Shown here in pieces: positions 17,779 through 24,575 of a stretch of DNA of 38,163 nucleotides (positions within the stretch are counted from its first letter, which is position 1; each line of letters opens with the position of its first letter). The notes below the pieces were generated by a model, which was not told the origin of the DNA, did not search any database, and worked only from the letters and a program-made list of their open reading frames with translations. Origin of the DNA: Flavobacterium psychrophilum DSM 3660 = ATCC 49418. Lineage in GTDB: Bacteria; Bacteroidota; Bacteroidia; Flavobacteriales; Flavobacteriaceae. A program made the translations under genes and the position numbers. The stretch is taken from contig NZ_MUHE01000019.1 in assembly GCF_002217405.1 (NCBI RefSeq), positions 1 to 38,163 of the forward strand, in the 5' to 3' direction.

Positions 17779-17896
17779 CCAAGTTTTTTGTAGGCCTGTT
17801 TTTTTCAAAGCCACAAAAGGAGCTTCCGTTGGTCGCTTTTTCGTGTCAAGAAAAAATACAAGCCAACTGCAAAAGCTTTCCATTTCTATCTGGGCT
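17779..17896. repeat. dispersed intergenic palindromic element, acyl-CoA dehydrogenase-rpsU spacer
   Basis: An imperfect cruciform. AGCTT...GTTGG (17821-17832) pairs with CCAAC...AAGCT (17863-17877) around TTTTT/AAAAA tracts. Its right end TTTCCATTTCTATCTGGGCTA matches the end of the element at 2444-2524. It may also end the upstream transcript. Confidence 0.6.
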
Positions 17897-17940
17897 AAAA
17901 AAAAACAGACAGAAAAAATCATAATTCAAAAAAAAATAAC

Positions 17941-17948
17941 TACCTTTG
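17941..17948 (+). promoter_or_regulatory. -7 element of the rpsU promoter
   Basis: TACCTTTG is an exact TAnnTTTG match. Transcription would begin near 17955, leaving a leader of about 20 nt that consists almost entirely of the ribosome-binding site. No clear -33 box. Confidence 0.55.
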
Positions 17949-17960
17949 CCACTTAACGAG

Positions 17961-17968
17961 AGGAGGTG
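17961..17968 (+). promoter_or_regulatory. unusually strong Shine-Dalgarno of rpsU
   Basis: AGGAGGTG is fully complementary over 8 nt to the anti-Shine-Dalgarno core CACCUCCU of 16S rRNA, with good spacing to the ATG at 17977. None of the other start sites I inspected in this window has one; they show A-rich leaders instead. In Flavobacterium the anti-SD is masked by bS21, so this site fits translation by ribosomes lacking bS21. Confidence 0.85.
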
Positions 17969-17976
17969 TCAATATT

Positions 17977-18174
17977 ATGTTAATTATACCAATTAAAGAC
18001 GGAGAAAATATAGATAGAGCATTAAAGCGCTATAAAAGAAAATTTGATAAAACAGGAGTCGTAAGACAATTGAGAAAACGTCAAGCTTTCATCAAGCCAT
18101 CTGTAATAAACAGAGCGATGATTCAAAAAGCAGCTTATGTTCAAAACATGAGAGAAGGCTTAGAAAATATGTAA
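17977..18174 (+). CDS. rpsU: 30S ribosomal protein bS21
   Basis: bS21 is a small basic protein of the 30S platform next to the 3' end of 16S rRNA. The 65-residue sequence has the S21 opening IPIKDGENIDRALKRYKRK and the basic stretch RQLRKRQAF. In Bacteroidota ribosomes the 3' rRNA tail is held in a pocket made by bS21, bS18 and bS6, which blocks Shine-Dalgarno pairing. From memory Tyr54 of bS21 is a key contact, and residue 54 here is Tyr (KAAYVQN). The gene has its own promoter element, a strong Shine-Dalgarno and a downstream hairpin terminator, so it looks independently and autogenously controlled. Confidence 0.97.
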   Translation: MLIIPIKDGENIDRALKRYKRKFDKTGVVRQLRKRQAFIKPSVINRAMIQKAAYVQNMREGLENM

Positions 18175-18194
18175 ATAATTTTCTGACAAATATA

Positions 18195-18242
18195 AATCGT
18201 TAGTAATAAAAGTTTAGTACTTTTATGCTAACGATTTTTTTT
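18195..18242 (+). terminator. rpsU terminator, abutting the xerC start
   Basis: AATCGTTAG (18195-18203) pairs with CTAACGATT (18228-18236). Inside it ATAAAAGT (18206-18213) pairs with ACTTTTAT (18219-18226) around TTAGT. A run of T residues ends right at the xerC ATG at 18243. Any leaderless or read-through xerC translation would begin at the last base of this structure. Confidence 0.8.
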
Positions 18243-19139
18243 ATGCAAAATAACCAACAAAAATTTCAAGATTACTTACTCAAAGAAAAAAACTATTCCC
18301 CGCTTACGGCATTAGCTTACGGCAAAGATTTGCAGTTTTTTCAAACATTCCTAGAAATAAAATTCGACAATACGCCACTCGAAGAAGTTTCCTATACCTT
18401 AATAAGAAGCTGGATAGTCTCGATGGTCGATGCAGAAATGAGTAACACATCGGTAAACCGAAAAATAGCATCGCTCAAAGCCTTTTACAAATTTCTATTA
18501 AAAACCAAACAAATAGAAATAAATCCGCTATCTAAACACAAAGCACTCAAAACCCCAAAAAAAATACAAATCCCATTTTCGGAAGCAGAACTCGATACAG
18601 TATTAACCCAAATACAATACAAAGCAGGGTTTGAAGGACTGCGAGACAAGCTAATTATCGATTTGTTTTATACCACAGGAATTCGTCGGTCAGAACTTAT
18701 TTCACTTCAAATATCAAATACAAATTTAGTTGCAGGAACAATAAAAGTTATAGGTAAAAGAAACAAAGAAAGAATAATACCACTATTGCCAGTAATTATA
18801 AAGCAAATAAAAGTATATCTGGCGGAAAGAAAACAACTTTCATTAATAGTAGCCAAGGAAAATTTAATTTTACTCTCAAACGGAAATAAAGCTAACGAAA
18901 CATTTGTGTATCGATTAATAAATGATTACTTTAGTAATGTCTCCGAGAAAGTAAAAAAAAGTCCGCACATGCTTCGGCATACATTTGCAACTCACATGCT
19001 AAATCACGGAGCCGATTTAAATTCTATTAAAGAATTATTAGGTCACTCAAGTCTTGCGTCAACCCAAGTTTATACAAATTCAAGTTTAGCTGAACTTAAA
19101 AATGTTTACCAAAATGCGCATCCTCGAAATCAAAAATAA
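18243..19139 (+). CDS. xerC: tyrosine recombinase XerC-like
   Basis: A 298-residue site-specific tyrosine recombinase of the XerC/XerD type, which resolves chromosome dimers at dif. It has an N-terminal SAM-like core-binding domain (about 1-95) and a catalytic domain with the full R-K-H-R-H-Y set: Arg148 (TTGIRRSEL), the lysine of the beta-hairpin (VIGKRNKER), His242 and Arg245 (PHMLRHTFATHML), His268 (LLGHSS), and nucleophile Tyr277 (STQVYTNS). The lack of integrase-specific domains and the housekeeping position between rpsU and hpf argue for Xer rather than an element integrase. I start at the ATG at 18243; the in-frame ATG at 18225 lies inside the rpsU terminator. XerC versus XerD is not certain. 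Confidence 0.88.
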   Translation: MQNNQQKFQDYLLKEKNYSPLTALAYGKDLQFFQTFLEIKFDNTPLEEVSYTLIRSWIVSMVDAEMSNTSVNRKIASLKAFYKFLLKTKQIEINPLSKHKALKTPKKIQIPFSEAELDTVLTQIQYKAGFEGLRDKLIIDLFYTTGIRRSELISLQISNTNLVAGTIKVIGKRNKERIIPLLPVIIKQIKVYLAERKQLSLIVAKENLILLSNGNKANETFVYRLINDYFSNVSEKVKKSPHMLRHTFATHMLNHGADLNSIKELLGHSSLASTQVYTNSSLAELKNVYQNAHPRNQK

Positions 19140-19172
19140 TTCTCCAAATTGTTTAACCAAAATTTAAAAATT

Positions 19173-19475
19173 ATGAAGGTAAATGTTCATGCAGTTAACT
19201 TTAATGTTGACAAAAAACTAGTAGATTTTGTAGAAGAAAGAATAGTTAAATTAGAAAAATTTTATGACAAAATAGTGTCGTACGATGTGTTTCTAAAAGT
19301 CGAAAAAACCAGTGACAAAGAGAATAAAATTGTTGAGGTAAAAGTCATCGTTCCAGGAGATGAATTCATTGTAAAAAAACAGTGCAAAACATTCGAAGAA
19401 GGAGTAGAGTTAGCTTCAGACTCTCTAGAAAGATTGTTGTTAAAACGAAAAGAAAAAGTTAAAGCACATATTTAG
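19173..19475 (+). CDS. hpf: ribosome hibernation-promoting factor, short form
   Basis: A 100-residue protein of the HPF/RaiA family that binds the 30S decoding region and silences ribosomes in starvation. The sequence fits the beta-alpha-beta-beta-beta-alpha fold: MKVNVHAVNFNVDKKLVDFVEERIVKLEKFYDKI, then strands and a final helix with DSLERLLLKRKEKVKAH. It lacks the C-terminal dimerisation domain of long HPF, so it is the short type. The ATG at 19173 gives the canonical N-terminus; a TTG at 19149 would add eight unrelated residues. It starts 33 bp after xerC and ends before a clear terminator. Confidence 0.92.
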   Translation: MKVNVHAVNFNVDKKLVDFVEERIVKLEKFYDKIVSYDVFLKVEKTSDKENKIVEVKVIVPGDEFIVKKQCKTFEEGVELASDSLERLLLKRKEKVKAHI

Positions 19476-19496
19476 GTAAATTTTTTTAAAAAAAGT

Positions 19497-19526
19497 TTTG
19501 ATTAATAAATAAAATACATACATTTG
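19497..19526 (+). promoter_or_regulatory. promoter of the tRNA-tuf operon
   Basis: TTTG (19497-19500), 18 nt, then TACATTTG (19519-19526): a near-perfect Bacteroidota promoter. The inferred start near 19533 falls inside the left arm of the hpf terminator hairpin, so the new transcript would lack most of that arm. Confidence 0.72.
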
Positions 19527-19527
19527 C

Positions 19528-19556
19528 AGTCCGTTAGAAATAGCGGACTTTTTTTT
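19528..19556 (+). terminator. terminator of the xerC-hpf transcript
   Basis: AGTCCGTTA (19528-19536), GAAA tetraloop, TAGCGGACT (19541-19549), then eight Ts. All nine pairs form, one of them G-U. It directly follows the promoter at 19497-19526. Confidence 0.85.
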
Positions 19557-19565
19557 ATTTATTTT

Positions 19566-19639
19566 GCCAGCGTAGCTCAGTTGGCTAGAGCAGCTGATTT
19601 GTAATCAGCAGGTCGTGGGTTCGAGTCCCTCCGCCGGCT
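19566..19639 (+). tRNA. tRNA-Thr (anticodon TGT)
   Basis: A full cloverleaf. The anticodon stem GCTGA/TCAGC closes the loop TTTGTAA, giving anticodon TGT. The acceptor is GCCAGCG/CGCCGGC with an A-C mismatch (19569:19635), and the T stem GTGGG/CCCTC has a T-T mismatch (19616:19630). The 3' CCA is not encoded. First gene of the Thr-Tyr-Thr-tuf cluster. Confidence 0.93.
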
Positions 19640-19780
19640 CTAAAATTTTGAACTCCAAAGCGTTTGGAAATTGTTCTTTTGCAGTACTGAAAAAATTAAT
19701 AAAAAGTTTTAATTTATGAATTAGTGTTTCTTATTTTTGGTTTTAATCTAAAGATAAAAAAGTAAAATCATAAATTGTCT

Positions 19781-19861
19781 GGGGAGATACTCAAGCGGCC
19801 AACGAGGGCAGACTGTAAATCTGCTGTGTAAACTTCGCAGGTTCGAATCCTGCTCTCCCCA
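19781..19861 (+). tRNA. tRNA-Tyr (anticodon GTA)
   Basis: A class II tRNA with a long variable arm. The acceptor GGGGAGA/TCTCCCC is perfectly paired, and the anticodon loop CTGTAAA gives GTA. The CCA is not encoded. Confidence 0.95.
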
Positions 19862-19879
19862 CTAGAATGAATTTCTAGA

Positions 19880-19942
19880 TTGCAGATTTTAGATTGTAGA
19901 TTAAAAAATCTAAAATTAGAAATCTAAAATCTAAAATCAAGG
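19880..19942. repeat. AT-rich palindrome between tRNA-Tyr and tRNA-Thr
   Basis: AGATTTTAGATT (19884-19895) is the perfect inverse of AATCTAAAATCT (19921-19932), with inner AGATT/AATCT arms. It belongs to the AGATT simple-repeat family seen at 2424 and 15302. It fills the place where a tRNA-Gly lies in the E. coli thrU-tyrU-glyT-thrT-tufB cluster. Confidence 0.7.
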
Positions 19943-19947
19943 ATTCT

Positions 19948-20019
19948 GCCGACTTAGCTCAGAGGTAGAGTGCTTCCTTGGTAAGGAAGAGGTCACGGGT
20001 TCAATTCCCGTAGTTGGCT
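19948..20019 (+). tRNA. tRNA-Thr (anticodon GGT)
   Basis: The acceptor is GCCGACT/AGTTGGC (one G-U). The anticodon stem CTTCC/GGAAG closes the loop TTGGTAA, giving GGT. The T stem ACGGG/CCCGT is perfect. It lies 58 bp upstream of tuf, probably on the same transcript. Confidence 0.95.
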
Positions 20020-20077
20020 CAACAAAGTAAAATTTGAACACTAATATATTATAATTAAAGATTAAAAACTAAGTAAA

Positions 20078-21265
20078 ATGGCAAAAGAAACCTTTAACCG
20101 TTCGAAACCACACTTAAATATTGGTACGATCGGACACGTAGATCACGGTAAAACTACTTTAACAGCAGCAATCACAAAAGTGTTATCTGATGCTGGTTAC
20201 TGTCAAGCAAAATCATTTGATCAAATTGATAATGCTCCAGAAGAAAAAGAAAGAGGTATTACAATTAATACATCACACGTTGAGTACGAAACTGCTAACC
20301 GTCACTACGCACACGTTGACTGTCCTGGTCACGCGGATTACGTAAAGAACATGGTTACTGGTGCTGCTCAAATGGACGGTGCTATCCTTGTTGTAGCTGC
20401 AACTGATGGTCCAATGCCACAAACACGTGAGCATATCCTTTTAGGTCGCCAAGTTGGTATTCCTAGAATGGTAGTGTTCATGAATAAAGTGGATATGGTT
20501 GATGATGAAGAATTATTAGAATTAGTTGAGATGGAAATCAGAGACTTATTATCTTTCTACGAATATGATGGAGATAATGGTCCTGTAGTTCAAGGTTCAG
20601 CTTTAGGAGGATTAAATAATGATCCTGCTTGGGTTCCTAAAATTATCGAATTAATGGAAGCTTGTGATTCTTGGATCCAAGAGCCAATACGTGATACTGA
20701 AAAGCCGTTCTTAATGCCAGTTGAGGATGTATTTACAATTACTGGTCGTGGAACTGTTGCTACAGGTCGTATCGAAACAGGTATCTGTAATACAGGGGAT
20801 CCAGTTGAAATCATTGGTATGGGTGCTGAGAAATTAACTTCTACAGTAACAGGTATTGAAATGTTCCGTCAAATCCTTGATAGAGGTGAGGCTGGAGATA
20901 ATGCAGGTATCTTGTTAAGAGGTGTTGCAAAAGAAGATATCAAAAGAGGAATGGTTATTATTAAGCCAGGATCTGTAAAGCCACATGCTAAATTTAAAGC
21001 TGAGGTTTATATCTTGAAAAAAGAAGAAGGTGGTCGTCACACACCATTCCATAATAACTACCGTCCACAGTTTTACGTTCGTACAACTGACGTAACAGGG
21101 GTAATCATGTTGCCTACAGGAGTTGAAATGGTTATGCCAGGTGATAACTTAACTATCGATGTTACTTTGTTAAGTCCAATTGCTATGAGTGTTGGTTTGC
21201 GTTTCGCTATCCGTGAAGGTGGTAGAACAGTAGGTGCTGGACAAGTTACTGAAATTACTGAATAA
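20078..21265 (+). CDS. tuf: elongation factor Tu
   Basis: EF-Tu delivers aminoacyl-tRNA to the ribosome as a GTP complex. The 395-residue protein is the normal length. The G-domain motifs are all intact: P-loop GHVDHGKT at 19-26, the switch I region [24 protein letters not shown] for switch II, and NKVDMVDD for guanine recognition. Domains II and III follow, with [13 protein letters not shown] and the C-terminal end [10 protein letters not shown]. It is downstream of tRNA-Thr(GGT), the ancient thrT-tuf order, and a hairpin terminator at 21288-21321 separates it from tRNA-Trp. Confidence 0.99.
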
Positions 21266-21287
21266 GCATATTTTGAATATATAAAAC

Positions 21288-21321
21288 CCAGTGTCGTCAT
21301 TTCGGCGATACTGGTTTTTTT
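21288..21321 (+). terminator. hairpin terminator between tuf and tRNA-Trp
   Basis: CCAGTGTCG (21288-21296) pairs with CGATACTGG (21306-21314), one G-U, followed by seven Ts. It probably ends most tuf transcripts; the tRNA-Trp/secE transcript would need read-through or a weak local start. Confidence 0.8.
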
Positions 21322-21326
21322 AACAA

Positions 21327-21397
21327 ACGGGCGTAGTTCAAGGGTAGAATAGCGGTCTCCAAAACCGTTGATGGGGGTTCGAATCCCTCCGCCCGTG
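21327..21397 (+). tRNA. tRNA-Trp (anticodon CCA)
   Basis: The acceptor ACGGGCG/CGCCCGT is perfect. The anticodon loop CTCCAAA in stem GCGGT/ACCGT gives CCA. It lies 17 bp before secE, the usual bacterial tuf-trnW-secE order. Confidence 0.95.
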
Positions 21398-21414
21398 CAA
21401 AAAAATAAAGCACG

Positions 21415-21612
21415 ATGACAAAAGTTGTTAATTATATATCAGAAGCTTTTGAAGAGCTAAAGTCTAATGTTTCTTGGCCTGCTTGGGAAGAGACTCAAAA
21501 GTATGCAATAATTGTTGCTATCTTTTCAGTTGTATTTTCATTAGCTACTTGGGGTGTTGATACTGTTTTTGCAAAAGCTGTTTCAGGTTTTTTTAATTGG
21601 ATAAAATCTTAA
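21415..21612 (+). CDS. secE: preprotein translocase subunit SecE
   Basis: SecE clamps SecY in the Sec translocon. The 65-residue single-span form has a cytoplasmic amphipathic helix (VVNYISEAFEELKSNVSWPAWEE) with the family motif VSWPxWEE, then one transmembrane helix at about 29-50 (KYAIIVAIFSVVFSLATWGV). The short size is normal outside the enterobacteria. It starts 17 bp after tRNA-Trp and ends 10 bp before nusG, so it is co-transcribed with it. Confidence 0.96.
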   Translation: MTKVVNYISEAFEELKSNVSWPAWEETQKYAIIVAIFSVVFSLATWGVDTVFAKAVSGFFNWIKS

Positions 21613-21622
21613 AAATCACCTC

Positions 21623-22174
21623 ATGGCAGATGTTAATGTAAAAAAATGGTATGTTGTAAGAGCTGTAAGTGGACAAGAAAATAAAGTTAAAGCTTATATA
21701 GAAGCGGAAATTAACAGGCTAGAATTGTCAGATTATGTTTCTCAAGTTCTTGTTCCTACCGAAAAAGTAGTTACAGTAAAAGATGGTAAAAAAATAATAA
21801 AAGACAAAGTTTATTTTTCTGGTTATGTTATGGTCGAAGCTAACTTAGCGGGAGAAATAACACATATTATAAAATCTATAACTAGTGTAATTGGTTTTCT
21901 TGGCGAAACAAAAAATGGAGATCCAGTTCCGTTAAGAATTGCTGAAGTAAACAGAATGTTAGGAAAAGTCGATGAGCTAGCAGTAACTGCAGACCACGGC
22001 TCTATTCCGTTTACAGTTGGAGAAACTGTTAAAGTGACTGATGGTCCTTTTAATGGTTTTAATGGTACTGTTGAAAAAATAAATGAAGAAAAGCGTAAAC
22101 TTGAAGTTATGGTTAAAATTTTCGGAAGAAAAACACCATTAGAATTAAGTTTTATGCAAGTGGAAAAAGTATAA
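21623..22174 (+). CDS. nusG: transcription termination/antitermination factor NusG
   Basis: NusG binds the RNA polymerase clamp, affecting elongation, and can link to S10 or Rho. The 183-residue protein has the NGN domain (KKWYVVRAVSGQENKVKAYIEAE to about residue 115) and a C-terminal KOW domain (VGETVKVTDGPFNGFNGTVEKI, about 131-160). No insertions are seen. It sits in the universal secE-nusG-rplK order, with 62 bp before rplK. Confidence 0.97.
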   Translation: MADVNVKKWYVVRAVSGQENKVKAYIEAEINRLELSDYVSQVLVPTEKVVTVKDGKKIIKDKVYFSGYVMVEANLAGEITHIIKSITSVIGFLGETKNGDPVPLRIAEVNRMLGKVDELAVTADHGSIPFTVGETVKVTDGPFNGFNGTVEKINEEKRKLEVMVKIFGRKTPLELSFMQVEKV

Positions 22175-22198
22175 TTTTTTGTTACATATATAAACCGC

Positions 22199-22221
22199 GT
22201 TAATCGCTTCCAATGATTAAT
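22199..22221 (+). promoter_or_regulatory. small hairpin in the rplK leader
   Basis: CGTTAATC (22198-22205) can pair with GATTAATG (22215-22222), one G-U, around a 9-nt loop, 15 bp before the rplK start. L1 autoregulates rplK-rplA in many bacteria by binding the leader, but I cannot show an L1 site here. Confidence 0.3.
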
Positions 22222-22236
22222 GTAAAATTTTAAAAA

Positions 22237-22680
22237 ATGGCTAAAGAAGTTAGTAAAGTAGTTAAACTACAAGTTAAGGGAGGTGCTGCGAACCCGTCGC
22301 CACCGGTTGGACCTGCTTTGGGAGCTGCTGGTGTTAATATCATGGAATTCTGTAAGCAATTTAATGCTAGAACTCAAGATAAAGCCGGCAAAGTATGTCC
22401 AGTGCAAATCACTGTATATAAAGACAAATCATTCGATTTTGTTGTAAAAACTCCACCAGCTGCAGTCCAATTAATGGAAGCTGCAAAATTAAAATCTGGT
22501 TCAGGTGAGCCTAATCGTAAAAAAGTAGCTTCAGTTACTTGGGATGTGATTAAAGCTATTGCTGAAGATAAGATGGTCGATTTGAATGCATTCACAGCGG
22601 AATCTGCAATGAGCATGATCGCAGGAACGGCTAGATCTATGGGTATAACTGTAACTGGAGATTCTCCTCTAAAAAAATAG
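22237..22680 (+). CDS. rplK: 50S ribosomal protein uL11
   Basis: uL11 forms the GTPase-associated centre with 23S rRNA. The 147-residue sequence has the N-terminal Pro-rich domain ([30 protein letters not shown]) and the C-terminal rRNA-binding domain ending in [14 protein letters not shown]. It sits 2 bp before rplA in the conserved L11-L1 operon. Confidence 0.98.
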
Positions 22681-22682
22681 AT

Positions 22683-23372
22683 ATGGCAAAATTGACAAAA
22701 AAACAAAAAGAAGCTGTTTCGAAAATTGAAAAGAATAAATTATATTCTTTAAAAGACGCTTCAGTATTAATCAAACAAATTGCATCTGCAAAGTTTGATG
22801 AGTCAGTTGATATCGCAGTAAAACTAGGAGTAGATCCAAGAAAAGCGAATCAAATGGTACGTGGTGTGGTAGCATTGCCACACGGAACAGGAAAAAACAT
22901 GAGAGTTTTAGCCTTGGTTACTCCAGATAAAGAAGCTGAAGCTAAAGAAGCTGGTGCTGATTTCGTTGGTTTAGACGATTATTTACAAAAAATAAAAGAC
23001 GGTTGGACTGATGTTGACGTTATTGTTACTATGCCAGCTGTTATGGGTAAATTAGGTCCGTTAGGTCGTATATTAGGACCACGTGGTTTAATGCCAAACC
23101 CTAAAACAGGTACTGTTACTATGGAAATTGGTAAAGCAGTAACTGAAATTAAAGCGGGTAAAATCGACTTTAAAGTAGATAAAACTGGTATCGTGCACGC
23201 AGGTATTGGAAGAATTTCTTTCGATGCTGATAAAATCATGGAAAATGCACACGAAATCATTCAAACATTAATCAAATTAAAGCCAACTGCTGCAAAAGGT
23301 ACTTACATCAAGTCTATTCACTTGACAAGTACAATGAGTCCAGCTATTGCTTTAGATCCTAAAGCTGTATAA
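22683..23372 (+). CDS. rplA: 50S ribosomal protein uL1
   Basis: uL1 forms the mobile L1 stalk that moves deacylated tRNA from the E site and often represses its own operon. The 229-residue protein has a typical L1 profile: [41 protein letters not shown] (the L1 signature) and [19 protein letters not shown] at the end. The ATG at 22683 is 2 bp after the rplK stop; rplJ begins 5 bp after the rplA stop. There is no room between rplA and rplJ for the L10 leader found in E. coli. Confidence 0.98.
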   Translation: MAKLTKKQKEAVSKIEKNKLYSLKDASVLIKQIASAKFDESVDIAVKLGVDPRKANQMVRGVVALPHGTGKNMRVLALVTPDKEAEAKEAGADFVGLDDYLQKIKDGWTDVDVIVTMPAVMGKLGPLGRILGPRGLMPNPKTGTVTMEIGKAVTEIKAGKIDFKVDKTGIVHAGIGRISFDADKIMENAHEIIQTLIKLKPTAAKGTYIKSIHLTSTMSPAIALDPKAV

Positions 23373-23377
23373 TTGAT

Positions 23378-23878
23378 ATGACAAGAGAAGAAAAATCAAT
23401 CGCTATTGGAGATTTAACTGAAAAGTTAGCTGGTACAAACATTTTATATGTAGCAGATATTTCTGGATTAAATGCAGAAACTACTTCAAACCTAAGAAGA
23501 GCTTGTTTTAAAGCGGGTATCAAATTAGAAGTTGTAAAAAACACCTTGCTTGTAAAAGCAATGGAAGCATCAGATAAAGATTTTGGTGATTTGCCACTAA
23601 CTTTAAAGGGTAATACTTCTATATTTTTTGCAGATGTGGCTAATGGTCCTGCAAAAATTATCAAAGATTTCCGTAAAAAATCTGACAAACCTCTTTTGAA
23701 AGGAGCTTTTATTAATGACGAAATTTATATTGGTGACAACCTTTTAGATTCATTAGTAAACCTAAAATCAAGAGACGAGGTTATCGGAGAAATTATCGGA
23801 TTACTTCAATCTCCTGCTAAGCGCGTAATCGCTGCATTATTAAACAATGCAGAATCTAAAGGTGAGGTAGCGGAATAA
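23378..23878 (+). CDS. rplJ: 50S ribosomal protein uL10
   Basis: uL10 is the base of the L12 stalk. The 166-residue protein has an N-terminal rRNA-binding domain (TREEKSIAIGDLTEKLAGTNILYVADISGLNA) and a C-terminal helix that holds L12 dimers (LLQSPAKRVIAALLNNAES). It starts only 5 bp after rplA, so L10-dependent control, if any, must act through another site. rplL starts 52 bp later. Confidence 0.97.
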   Translation: MTREEKSIAIGDLTEKLAGTNILYVADISGLNAETTSNLRRACFKAGIKLEVVKNTLLVKAMEASDKDFGDLPLTLKGNTSIFFADVANGPAKIIKDFRKKSDKPLLKGAFINDEIYIGDNLLDSLVNLKSRDEVIGEIIGLLQSPAKRVIAALLNNAESKGEVAE

Positions 23879-23930
23879 ATAAGCGCACAAATAAATTATA
23901 TAATTACAAATCATTAAAAAGATAGAAAAA

Positions 23931-24299
23931 ATGGCAGATTTGAAACAATTCGCAGAACAATTAGTTAACTTGACAGTAAAAGAAGTTAATGATTTAGCTA
24001 CAATATTAAAAGATGAGTATGGTATCGAGCCAGCAGCTGCAGCAGTAGTTATGCAAGCAGGTGGTGGAGAAGCTGCTGAAGAAGCTCAAACAGAATTTAC
24101 AGTTGTTCTTAAAGAGGCTGGTGCTTCTAAATTAGCAGTTGTAAAAGCGGTTAAAGAATTGACTGGTTTAGGTTTGAAAGAAGCTAAAGATTTAGTTGAT
24201 GCTGCACCATCTAATGTAAAAGAAGGTGTTTCTAAAGATGAGGCTGAAGGTCTTAAAAAATCATTAGAAGAAGCAGGAGCTGTTGTTGAGCTTAAATAG
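23931..24299 (+). CDS. rplL: 50S ribosomal protein bL12
   Basis: bL12 dimers on L10 recruit translational GTPases. The 122-residue protein has the N-terminal dimerisation part ([25 protein letters not shown]), an Ala/Glu-rich hinge and the C-terminal domain with [27 protein letters not shown]. It is followed by 276 bp of structured spacer before rpoB. Confidence 0.98.
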   Translation: MADLKQFAEQLVNLTVKEVNDLATILKDEYGIEPAAAAVVMQAGGGEAAEEAQTEFTVVLKEAGASKLAVVKAVKELTGLGLKEAKDLVDAAPSNVKEGVSKDEAEGLKKSLEEAGAVVELK

Positions 24300-24320
24300 T
24301 TCAACATAGTTTTTGAATTA

Positions 24321-24362
24321 GGTTTAGGTCTTGAGTAAATGCTCAATGACCTAAACCATTTT
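24321..24362 (+). terminator. hairpin after rplL, possible attenuator
   Basis: GGTTTAGGTC (24321-24330) pairs perfectly with GACCTAAACC (24348-24357), with an inner TTGAG/CTCAA extension and one bulge. Only a short ATTTTT follows, so termination may be partial. E. coli has a partial terminator at the same place between rplL and rpoB. Confidence 0.65.
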
Positions 24363-24365
24363 TCG

Positions 24366-24490
24366 TATAATAAAATTATATCAAGTTTTATTATAAAATA
24401 GTTTAAAATACGAAAAAGCTTTTAAATCAATACGAGGAAAGAAAATAACACAAAATTCTATTTTGAATTGTTTTTAAAGAGGTATTGATT
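24366..24490 (+). promoter_or_regulatory. structured rpoB leader region
   Basis: Three nested or serial inverted repeats. TATAATAAAA/TTTTATTATA lies at 24366-24375 and 24386-24395. AATCAATAC/GTATTGATT lies at 24425-24433 and 24482-24490, with CAAAAT/ATTTTG (24451-24456, 24460-24465) inside it. They could fold into a leader RNA before rpoB. No known riboswitch or clear promoter is recognised. Confidence 0.4.
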
Positions 24491-24575
24491 AAAAAAAGAA
24501 AGTATAGATTGTTTTATAAATAACAGTGTTTTTACACAAAAAACTACTTTTTTTTAATCAAAATTTTGTCCATTG

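Noticed and set aside
18243..19139. Tyrosine recombinase next to tRNA genes, a possible integrative element
   Set aside because: No attachment-site repeat of the tRNA 3' ends, no phage or conjugation genes, and the order rpsU-xerC-hpf is a housekeeping arrangement.
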